Shown in pieces: positions 9,188 through 17,520 of a DNA stretch of 64,000 nt (position 1 is the first letter of the stretch; the number at the start of each line of letters is the position of its first letter). The stretch is from the NCBI RefSeq assembly GCF_021531255.1, contig NZ_JAFBIO010000001.1, forward strand, positions 62,001 to 126,000. The letters run 5' to 3'. Position numbers and translations under genes: made by a program. The notes under the pieces are model-generated. The model had not been told where the DNA came from, made no database searches, and worked only from the letters and a program-made list of their open reading frames with translations. The stretch is from Allofournierella massiliensis (lineage in GTDB: Bacteria; Bacillota; Clostridia; Oscillospirales; Ruminococcaceae).

Positions 9188-11575
9188 ATGCAAAAGCAGA
9201 TTAAGCTTCTGTATGACCCTTATGAAAATCAAATAAAGTTCTCAATTTCTCAGGATGGCGGAGAAACATGGGACAGAATATCCGAAACCTCTGACCTTCG
9301 TAGGTATGAGAATCAGAATTGCGTCCTGGCGAACTGCGCTGAGGATATTGTCAGCATCATCAACAAATACCAGAATGTCGGTGTAGAAGGCGTGTTAGTC
9401 TGCTTTGAGGGAACGGAAGAAGACTTCGATTTGCTCCAAGAGGTCATAGAACGCGAGAATAAGGCAAATTCAAATGGAGGAAAGATTTCTTCTGTGAGAA
9501 TTGCTTCCTTCAAGTCTGCAGATGAGGCTATCGAAATTATTAGAACAGCATACGATAGAATATCTTCTGAGTTTTCTGATTATCTTCCGGAATGTGAAGG
9601 CTTTGAAGATATGGCGGCTGACGAGCAGGAAATTGGGCAAACCATAAGTACTTTCAATTCTACTGTAAGTACTGAAATTCCTGTTTGTATTATCGGCACA
9701 TACAGCATTGGTAAGTCTGCATTGATAAATGCTATTGTCGGTGCTGAGGTCCTGCCCAGTGCAGTGAAACAGTGTACTGCAAAGAATGTTCGGGTCATTG
9801 ACGCTGATTGCTACACTATCACGATAGAATTTGACGATAAGGAAATAGCATTTTCTGTGAGCAAAGGCGGAATCGTCGCCGTTGATACCTCCGATGAGGC
9901 AGAAGAATTAACAGCTGCTCTTCAAAAATTGATTGATTTCTCCGAGATGGATGAAGTGACTGCTATCCGGAACATTCTCCGCGTACTAAACGGTGAAATT
10001 AAGAGTGATATCTCTGCTTCTATAGGATTCAATGTGACAATCTCGCTTCCGTTTAAAGGATCGATATTAAACAACGAAACGGCACACATTGTGCTTTACG
10101 ATACCCCAGGAAGTGACAATAGTGATGTAGATCAGCGTGCACATCGTGTTGCATTGGAAGAAATGATGCAACATCAGACTAATGCACTGCCAGTATTCAT
10201 CATGGATCGTGAGCATGCGCTTTCCAATGATCACAAAGACGTTAAAACTCTCATTGATGGAAACAAGTCCGGTTTTTCAAGTCCAAACTGTATCATTGTT
10301 TTTTCAAAAGCTGAGCGACTAACGGAATCCCAGTATCGTGAAGAAATACCTACAACGCTCATAAACTGGCATGGTGGAATCACTTTCCTGCATGTCTGCG
10401 CAATAGGTGCACTTGGAGCCAAAAAAAGCGGTGAGACTTGGAGCGATTCTCAATACGAGGAAGTGTATAGAGATTGGTATAGAAAATATTCAGAGGACGG
10501 AAAATCTCTTCCTAAGTACAATCGTGTTCCTTGCGGAAGAATTATGGAGTCCAGCGTTAGGAATTGTGTTTCGGATGAACTCTTTGCATCTGGAATTCCA
10601 TCCCTGGAAGATGAAATAAACTACTATGTTCTCCGATACGCAAATTATAAGAAGTGTGTCAACGGCCGCGAACTACTTCTTCAGGCAATGGAACTAGCTA
10701 AGAAAAAGCTTCAAAAAGAGGAACAGCGCTTAAAACAAGATAAAAAGAAAAAAGAAGAAGAACAAGCAAGCATCCGAAATCAGTTGCTTACCCAAATGCG
10801 CAGCGTCTCTCCTCAGAAAATTGATGTTTACAATCTTGCCCGCAGCTATGACAAAGTATTGCATGCGTATTTCCAAACTGTCCCTAGAGCCGTTGAACAA
10901 GCTTGGCGCAATGCCCAAACCAAAACTGACAAAAAGGCATACATGATTGAAACCCTTCAAACTCATTGCATGGAGAATCTTTTTATTCCGACATATGAAG
11001 GAGAAAATGGCATAGCTCATCAAATAATCAAGAGACTGGTTGACTATGCTGGAGCGTATATTTCTAAACTCCGTCAAATAGTCGAGGAACGCCAAGATAG
11101 TCTATCGCAAGAAGCGCGTTCAGAACTCGAAGAGACCTTTAGCAGCATTGATATGCCTGAATTTGAGTCCATAGGCATAAAAGGGGCATTTACCTTGCTA
11201 GAGTTTTCGAGCTTCCTAAATTTCAAGTGGCTTGAAGAGAAGGGACTCGAATCTATCGCAAATAGTATTTGTACAAATTTGGACATTCATAAAAAAGGAA
11301 TTTTCAAGAAAACTAGCTATTATGGTGCTTTCCAAATGCAATGCATTATTAATCCGGTCAATGAGTATCAAAGACAGTTGCAAAAATGGACCGGCGAAAA
11401 CTGCTCTCTCCTTGAGCAGACCATCAATCGGGATAATGCAATCCTAAGCCAGTATGACGCTGAAATTGCCGCAACTGAAGCAAGAATTCAAGATTTGAAA
11501 GAAAGACTGGCTCGTTTAGATGATGTAAGACAGCAGCTAGATGTTGTTCTGTCTATTACGGAAGGAGCTAATTGA
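9188..11575 (+). CDS. Dynamin-like large GTPase
   Basis: A 795-residue protein with a GTPase domain near residues 165-400. The G1 loop is GTYSIGKS (G170-S177), G3 is DTPG (D305-G308) and a G4-like motif is SKAE at 373-376. An N-terminal region of about 150 residues has a pattern I do not recognise. Residues from about 490 on are long charged helices (a lysine/glutamate-rich segment near 505-530 and a final coiled coil near 745-790), as in bacterial dynamin-like proteins that assemble on membranes. There is no signal peptide or membrane span in it, but the next gene, two bases away, encodes a membrane-anchored partner. It is preceded by GAGAGGAG. This is the first gene of a five-gene block placed between the two pglX genes. 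Its role there is not known to me. Confidence 0.82.
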   Translation: MQKQIKLLYDPYENQIKFSISQDGGETWDRISETSDLRRYENQNCVLANCAEDIVSIINKYQNVGVEGVLVCFEGTEEDFDLLQEVIERENKANSNGGKISSVRIASFKSADEAIEIIRTAYDRISSEFSDYLPECEGFEDMAADEQEIGQTISTFNSTVSTEIPVCIIGTYSIGKSALINAIVGAEVLPSAVKQCTAKNVRVIDADCYTITIEFDDKEIAFSVSKGGIVAVDTSDEAEELTAALQKLIDFSEMDEVTAIRNILRVLNGEIKSDISASIGFNVTISLPFKGSILNNETAHIVLYDTPGSDNSDVDQRAHRVALEEMMQHQTNALPVFIMDREHALSNDHKDVKTLIDGNKSGFSSPNCIIVFSKAERLTESQYREEIPTTLINWHGGITFLHVCAIGALGAKKSGETWSDSQYEEVYRDWYRKYSEDGKSLPKYNRVPCGRIMESSVRNCVSDELFASGIPSLEDEINYYVLRYANYKKCVNGRELLLQAMELAKKKLQKEEQRLKQDKKKKEEEQASIRNQLLTQMRSVSPQKIDVYNLARSYDKVLHAYFQTVPRAVEQAWRNAQTKTDKKAYMIETLQTHCMENLFIPTYEGENGIAHQIIKRLVDYAGAYISKLRQIVEERQDSLSQEARSELEETFSSIDMPEFESIGIKGAFTLLEFSSFLNFKWLEEKGLESIANSICTNLDIHKKGIFKKTSYYGAFQMQCIINPVNEYQRQLQKWTGENCSLLEQTINRDNAILSQYDAEIAATEARIQDLKERLARLDDVRQQLDVVLSITEGAN

Positions 11576-11576
11576 T

Positions 11577-11939
11577 ATGAAAACAATCGAAAACCATGTA
11601 CTGCAATTAGCTGAAGATATCTACGCTGGCAGATGCAGTTATCAGAAAGCCGAAATCAGAATTCAGTCTCTAGAGAAGGAATTCGAAGCGGTTGATCGAG
11701 ACATTGCATATCCTGCATTCCCTGATATCGTTACAAAAGATTACCTTGATGAGTTAATAGGTCGTGTTCGAGTTGGACTCTATTCAAAACAGCTGCTATT
11801 GGATTTGGCAAAAGCATCCGACATGCTTCATGCAACCAAAGGCAAACATATCGATATTAAGAAACCTGTAATTGCCGGTATTGCAATCGCTGCTGCATTG
11901 ATAATCGCAATAATTATTGCGGTAGGCATAGGAGAATAA
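11577..11939 (+). CDS. Small C-tail-anchored membrane protein
   Basis: A 120-residue protein I do not recognise. Residues 1-95 are soluble and helical. One hydrophobic segment at the very C-terminus (AGIAIAAALIIAIIIAVGIG) should anchor it with the N-terminus in the cytoplasm. The start is ATG at 11577, behind GGAAGGAG inside the end of the GTPase gene and one base after its stop; the ATPase gene begins two bases after its own stop. This tight spacing suggests all three are made together. A likely role is to tie the GTPase or the ATPase to the membrane; this is inference. Confidence 0.7.
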   Translation: MKTIENHVLQLAEDIYAGRCSYQKAEIRIQSLEKEFEAVDRDIAYPAFPDIVTKDYLDELIGRVRVGLYSKQLLLDLAKASDMLHATKGKHIDIKKPVIAGIAIAAALIIAIIIAVGIGE

Positions 11940-11941
11940 CT

Positions 11942-14872
11942 ATGGGACAAAAAATTGATAATTCAATCCAGCTTCCGTCTGCAAGGGATATTTCTGCAGC
12001 TGATAAAGCAGCAAGAGACATACTTGGGAGATATTCCGCTAAGGTCTTCAAATCATATCTGCCTCGTATATCGAAGGATTATGACGTGGTTAAGCTTGGT
12101 ACGGGCAGATCTCCGGAAGAATCCGTCGCTTTTTTTGACGTTACAAAACTGATTATCGAAGAAGACGGTAATCTGATTGAAAAGCTCAAAAATGTCTATC
12201 ATTTACTGGCGTATTCTCGAAACAGCATTGGTCTGATTATTCATAGAACGCATGATACTTGTCGTATCTCCCTTGCAGTTGGAATGAAGAATAGAGATTC
12301 TGAAGCCGTCGCAAAGCTTGGGGAAACGATTCGTGATGCTCTTATGGGAAATTTCCCCGGCTCTGCTTGTTCCGGGATTGGTTACTATGGGTTCAATGCA
12401 GGCAATCCATTTGCATCCTTGAATGAAGAAACTTATTTTAATTCGGAAAGCATTGAGTCTTTTAATTCAATAGCAATTGCATCAAACATTGCTTCAGAGT
12501 TCTCTAAGGATTATATCGAGCAGGGACTTGAAAAAGTTCTCGATGGAATTATTCCCGCAAAGAAGCAGGAATACACAATCATCCTGTTGGCGGAAGCTAT
12601 TGACGATGAGCTCCTTGAAGAACGCAGACAAAGCCTGTACCAGACATACACTTGGCTGAGTCCACTTTCCAAACGCACAGAGAACTGGTCCTTCCAGGAA
12701 GGACAAAACTGGGGGAAGAATGCAAATGCTAACTTGATCGTTGTTGGAGCAGGCAGCAATTCTGGCGGATCCACTTCTTCTACTCAGGGGGCATCTGTCG
12801 AAATCAACCAGTATGCGGTATCTCATACCATGGAGATTATCGAGAAGCAGATGGAGCGCATTGAGCATTGCGCCGCACTGGGGGCATATGACTTCTCTGC
12901 ATATGTGCTTTCTCCAAATTGTCAACTTGCGAGTGAAGTGGCTCATATGTACATGTCTCTTACTCAGGGTAATGAGTCTTATTATGAGAAGCCGTCTATT
13001 AATGTTTGGAATGCACAGAAGGATGAAAAAACAAGAGAAAAGATTTCCCGGATGGCTGAATACTTGCGTAGGCTAACGCATCCGTCATTTACGAGCGGTA
13101 AAGAATCAGCTTCAGTTAAGGCAACTGCAACGATTTCCGGTGCAGAACTGGCTCACGCTATGAGTCTGCCTCGTAAGTCCCTGCCGGGATTTGCCACAAT
13201 TAGGTGCGCTGCATTTGGTCGTGAGATTACATCTTACGATTCTGAATATACTGGCAGTGTTCATCTTGGCTGTATACATCATATGCACCGAGATGAAGAG
13301 AAAGCCGTCGAGCTGAATAAAAACTCATTTGCTTCTCATGTATTTGTAACAGGTTCTACTGGCTCTGGTAAGAGTAACGCTATCTATACCTTGCTGGATT
13401 CTCTTAGGACTAAGTTCATGGTCATTGAACCGGCAAAGGGAGAATATAAATATGCCTTTACAAAGGATGTAAAGGTCTATGGCACAAATCCCCAAATATG
13501 TGAACTCCTCCGGATCAATCCATTTGTTTTTAATTCAGGAATACACGTGTATGAGCATATCGATCGTCTGTTGGATGTATTCAATGTCTGCTGGCCGATG
13601 TATGCCGCTATGCCTGCTGTTCTAAAAGATGCGATTATTAAAGCTTATGAAGACTGCGGATGGAACTTAATTACCTCTCAGAATAGCAAGGGTGATATTT
13701 ATCCGACATTTGAAGACGTTTGCGCTGAGATAGATGAGATTATTACTCATTCTGATTACTCGGATGAGAATAAAGGTAATTATCGTGGCTCATTAAAAAC
13801 TAGGTTAACATCTCTCACAAATGGAATTAACCGTCTGATTTTCTGTAACGGTGATATTTCGGATGAAAACCTGTTCGAGCAAAATGTCATTATTGATCTA
13901 AGCAGGGTTGGCTCCGCGGAGAATAAATCATTGATTATGGGAATGTTGATTATCCGGCTTCAGGAGTATCGTATGGCAGAAGGATGCATTAATTCCACTC
14001 TGCATCACGTTACGGTATTAGAAGAAGCACATAACATTCTTCGGCATGTTCCAGAAGGTGGTGGAGAATCCGGTAATCTCACACAGAAATCCGTCGAAAT
14101 GATTTCCAACGCAATTGCTGAAATGCGAACATACGGTGAGGGATTTGTCATTGCAGATCAGGCACCAGGCTTGCTGGACATGTCAGTCATTCGCAATACC
14201 AACACAAAAATCATTCTCAGGCTCCCGGATAAGAGCGATCGAGAGCTGGTTGGACGAGCAGCCAATCTGACGGATGCTCAGATCAACGAACTGGCAAGTC
14301 TGCAGCGTGGAGTTGCTGCCATTTATCAAAATGAATGGACAGAACCGATTCTTTGCAAAATCAAGAAATATGAAACGGCCTTTTCTTTTAACGATAGACC
14401 AGGATGCAAACCATATCCGCAAGAAGATTCTACTGCTCGTAAGTTTGTTAATTCATGCGTGTATGATCCCTTGTACCTTCAGCGGCATTCTGAACGCGAG
14501 TTTATCGATGCACTTGGAAAAATTCGTGTTGAAGGAATTGTAAAAGCACGCCTGCTGGATTATGTCCGTACACCGTTTGAAGCGCAGCGTAACGTGTGGC
14601 AGAAGGTGGCTTTCAGTTATTTCAAATTAAATCAGTGTGTATGCAAGAAAGATATAGGATTGTCCGAATGGCAGAATGCATTGACACGGCAGCTTCAGAA
14701 TTATGAGTTTGATGCAAAAATCGATCTTGCTACGAATTCCGAGTCGTTTTACAGATTCACTCAGATTATGACGCTTGAGGCAATTGTCGAACTAGGCAGT
14801 CGTCAGCCTGAGATTAGCTTGAAATTATCGGAACTGATGAAGGATTATCGAGGAATATTTGGTAAAGCATAA
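11942..14872 (+). CDS. HerA/FtsK/VirB4-type DUF87 ATPase
   Basis: A 976-residue protein. An N-terminal domain of about 440 residues is followed by an ATPase domain with Walker A GSTGSGKS (G471-S478), Walker B VLEEAHNIL (E694, E695) and a sensor-like IADQAPGLLD segment near residue 737. This is the layout of the HerA/DUF87 family, hexameric motors that move DNA or protein; some act as the motor half of phage-defence pairs with a nuclease or hydrolase. Here the genes after it encode an HNH toxin-like protein and a SUKH-like protein, so it may drive or control that nuclease. It shows no membrane span. The sequence does not tell whether DNA or protein is the substrate. Confidence 0.8.
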   Translation: MGQKIDNSIQLPSARDISAADKAARDILGRYSAKVFKSYLPRISKDYDVVKLGTGRSPEESVAFFDVTKLIIEEDGNLIEKLKNVYHLLAYSRNSIGLIIHRTHDTCRISLAVGMKNRDSEAVAKLGETIRDALMGNFPGSACSGIGYYGFNAGNPFASLNEETYFNSESIESFNSIAIASNIASEFSKDYIEQGLEKVLDGIIPAKKQEYTIILLAEAIDDELLEERRQSLYQTYTWLSPLSKRTENWSFQEGQNWGKNANANLIVVGAGSNSGGSTSSTQGASVEINQYAVSHTMEIIEKQMERIEHCAALGAYDFSAYVLSPNCQLASEVAHMYMSLTQGNESYYEKPSINVWNAQKDEKTREKISRMAEYLRRLTHPSFTSGKESASVKATATISGAELAHAMSLPRKSLPGFATIRCAAFGREITSYDSEYTGSVHLGCIHHMHRDEEKAVELNKNSFASHVFVTGSTGSGKSNAIYTLLDSLRTKFMVIEPAKGEYKYAFTKDVKVYGTNPQICELLRINPFVFNSGIHVYEHIDRLLDVFNVCWPMYAAMPAVLKDAIIKAYEDCGWNLITSQNSKGDIYPTFEDVCAEIDEIITHSDYSDENKGNYRGSLKTRLTSLTNGINRLIFCNGDISDENLFEQNVIIDLSRVGSAENKSLIMGMLIIRLQEYRMAEGCINSTLHHVTVLEEAHNILRHVPEGGGESGNLTQKSVEMISNAIAEMRTYGEGFVIADQAPGLLDMSVIRNTNTKIILRLPDKSDRELVGRAANLTDAQINELASLQRGVAAIYQNEWTEPILCKIKKYETAFSFNDRPGCKPYPQEDSTARKFVNSCVYDPLYLQRHSEREFIDALGKIRVEGIVKARLLDYVRTPFEAQRNVWQKVAFSYFKLNQCVCKKDIGLSEWQNALTRQLQNYEFDAKIDLATNSESFYRFTQIMTLEAIVELGSRQPEISLKLSELMKDYRGIFGKA

Positions 14873-14894
14873 TTAATAGAAGGAGGTTTTCTCG

Positions 14895-15554
14895 ATGGCA
14901 ATTCCAGTAGTAATAAAAGCAGTAGAAGTTGCAAGCGAGGTAGCTACTTCTGCCAAAGTGATAGACTTATCTACGATGGTTTCTGATGCCCAGGCCATTG
15001 CTAATGAAGTGTGGCCTAAAGCGAAAGAAATCCCGTCGGCTATTGAAACCGAGATTACCCCTGAAACTATAGCTGAAGAAACCTGGGAATCAACAATCGC
15101 CGAAAATCTGAAGCGCGAGCTGGATGCAACATTACATAAGTACTTTGATGACCTCAAAGAAAAATCTGATGTTAGGGACACCCTTGACGATGCTCCTTTC
15201 GATATAACGGAATTGAGAGCGCTGTCGCCAGAAGAAAATGCACTTATGCGCGAAGAATTTGCTCTGAAAAAGAATGCTTTGAAGAGGCAATGGGAGGAAA
15301 CAAATAATCGCCCATGGCCTAAGTATGACAAGGATGTTTATATCACAAATGCTGAAGGCGATTCCGTTCTCATTCGAAAAGCTGGAATGGACTATGATGC
15401 ACATCATATTCAACCGCTTTCACTTGGTGGTAAAAATGAGGCTCGAAATCTTACGCCGCTCAGCGCAGATATTCACTTTGATCACAAAGGAATTCATAAG
15501 TTAGGAAGCCCATATGATCAGATAAGTAAAATGTTAGGAGGAACCGACTTATGA
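14895..15554 (+). CDS. HNH nuclease, polymorphic-toxin type
   Basis: A 219-residue protein with an N-terminal helical part (residues 1-110), a basic linker and a C-terminal HNH domain: DAHHIQPLSLGGKNEARNLTPL with H170/H171, then HFDHKGIH. The spacing matches the HNH domains at the ends of polymorphic toxins rather than the CBASS Cap5 HNH. It has no signal peptide. It begins behind AGGAGG and overlaps the SUKH-like gene by four bases. The close pair with a likely immunity protein argues that it harms the producing cell, for example by cutting DNA when released. Unlike secreted toxins it is short and sits after a HerA-type ATPase, which fits an internal effector. Function is inferred. Confidence 0.8.
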   Translation: MAIPVVIKAVEVASEVATSAKVIDLSTMVSDAQAIANEVWPKAKEIPSAIETEITPETIAEETWESTIAENLKRELDATLHKYFDDLKEKSDVRDTLDDAPFDITELRALSPEENALMREEFALKKNALKRQWEETNNRPWPKYDKDVYITNAEGDSVLIRKAGMDYDAHHIQPLSLGGKNEARNLTPLSADIHFDHKGIHKLGSPYDQISKMLGGTDL

Positions 15555-15907
15555 TGCATGAAGAATTTTTCAAACTTCTCGAGAATACTTCAGTTAATGA
15601 TGAGACTGTGGCCAGTGTAGAAAGTGCTTATAAGTTGACACTTCCGGACACTCTGAAAAAGGTCTTATCAGTCTCAACTGAGGATGTATTCGTAGATGAG
15701 AAAAGATTATTGTCTCTTAGTGAAATACTCTCAGCAGACATTGAGTATGGAACAGCTTTTATTGCGCAGAAACTGATTCCTGTGTTTGACAGTATGGATA
15801 ATGATTTTATCGTATTTGATTTACAGGAGAATACATGGACGATGTTTAACATCGTTGATTTATGTCAGTTTGCAAAGCGTGAATTGTTGGCCGACTATTT
15901 CAATTGA
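15551..15907 (+). CDS. SUKH-like (SMI1/KNR4) immunity protein
   Basis: A 118-residue acidic protein with features of the SUKH superfamily: an early IE/VE-type helix, the LPDTLKKVL segment near residue 32, a SLSEIL motif in the middle, and a DNDFIVFDLQENTWTMFN hairpin near residue 80. SUKH proteins commonly neutralise nuclease toxins encoded just upstream, and this gene overlaps the HNH toxin-like gene (ATG 15551, toxin stop 15552-15554) behind an AGGAGG. Together they look like a toxin-immunity pair. Binding specificity cannot be seen in the sequence. Confidence 0.72.
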   Translation: MMHEEFFKLLENTSVNDETVASVESAYKLTLPDTLKKVLSVSTEDVFVDEKRLLSLSEILSADIEYGTAFIAQKLIPVFDSMDNDFIVFDLQENTWTMFNIVDLCQFAKRELLADYFN

Positions 15908-15972
15908 CAGTCTTTCGGGTAATTGACACCTGACTTTCCCAATATATTAATAGATGGTCCGGAGGAAATAGA

Positions 15973-17520
15973 ATGAACAAAACAGCAATCAAAAACTTTG
16001 CGGTATGGGCACGAAGAAAGCTCATTGCCGATATTACATACAGAGCAGGCATGCTGGGTATTACCGAGTCCGGTATTGCACAGCCTATGCAGCAGTCCAC
16101 CAAGGACCTGCAGTTCTTTGACATCGGGACTAAGGACTATGTTGAAATCTCCGGAGAGGAGATCAAGCAGCGCAATGCCCTTATTGCGGCCATTCGCAAG
16201 AAAGAAGGCAGCACGAACTATAAAGAGGCCTTTCAAAATGTTGTGGAAGAGGTTGCCTATACCTGGTTCAACCGCCTGGTTGCTGTCCGTTTCATGGAAG
16301 TCAACGACTACCTCCCATCTCGCATTCGTGTCCTCTCTGCAGAGAATCCGAACAAGCTGGAGCCGGACTTTGTAACCACGCCCTTCGATACAGATATGGA
16401 GTTCACTCCTTATGAGAAGGACCGCGTGCTGCAACTGAAGGAAGATAACAAGCTGGACGAGCTGTTCCGTTTTCTGTTCATCAAGCAGTGCAACAAGCTT
16501 GGTGAGATCCTGCCCGAACTGTTTGAGCAGATCTCTGACTACACTGAACTCCTTCTGAACATTTCTTTCACGGATAAGGACGGAATTATCTATCATCTAA
16601 CTCATGACATCTCTGAGGATGACTTCAATGTCTCCAAAGAAGGTCAGGTCGAGATCATCGGCTGGATGTACCAGTACTACAATACTGAGCCGAAAGATGA
16701 AGTCTTTGCACTTCTGAAGAAGAACGTAAAGATTACTAAAGAACGCATTCCTGCAGCAACCCAGCTGTTTACTCCGGACTGGATTGTTCGCTACATGGTT
16801 GAGAACTCTCTTGGCCGCCTTTGGGTAGAAGGTCATCCAAATGAAGGCCTGAAGTCCGGATGGAAATACTATCTGGAAGAGGCAAAGCAGGAACCTGAAG
16901 TTGTTGCACAACTTGAAAAGATTCGCGCTGAATATGCAGAACTGAACCCGGAAGATATCAAGGTAATTGATCCCTGCATGGGTTCCGGTCATATTCTTGT
17001 ATATGCTTTTGATGTCCTAATGCAGATTTATGAGGCACAGGGCTATACCCAGCGTGACGCTGCAAAGAGCATACTGAAGTACAATCTGTATGGTATCGAT
17101 ATTGATACTCGTGCGTATCAGCTTGCCTACTTTGCTGTCATGATGAAGGCGCGCCAGTACAACCGCAGGATTTTCAACGAACATATCATGCCCAACCTGA
17201 TGGCGGTAAAGAATACCGGCACCATTAGTAAGTATGCACTTAAACGCCTTGGAGAGCACGAAAAGCTTGCGAAGCGGCTAATGGATGATTTCACCGACGC
17301 AGAGGAATACGGCAGCATTTTGGATATTCACTATTCTGCTGAAGCATTGGATGCTCTGCAAGAAAAGATAGATTCTATCAATGAATTTGAAGATATCCCT
17401 GATCTTCTAGCACAAATGGAGTGCGGAGAGTGCAAGTCTGTAATTACTCCTCTTGTTCGTCAGGCTCGTATCATGGGGCAGAAATATGATGCTGTCATTA
17501 CGAATCCTCCATATATGGGT
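15973..17520 (+). repeat. Direct repeat, 5' part of pglX (copy B; partner 3649-5196)
   Basis: Second copy of the 5' pglX arm. Recombination with copy A would delete or excise about 12.3 kb carrying the GmrSD-type gene and the five-gene GTPase/ATPase/toxin module and leave one pglX with the copy-2 centre. Confidence 0.88.
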
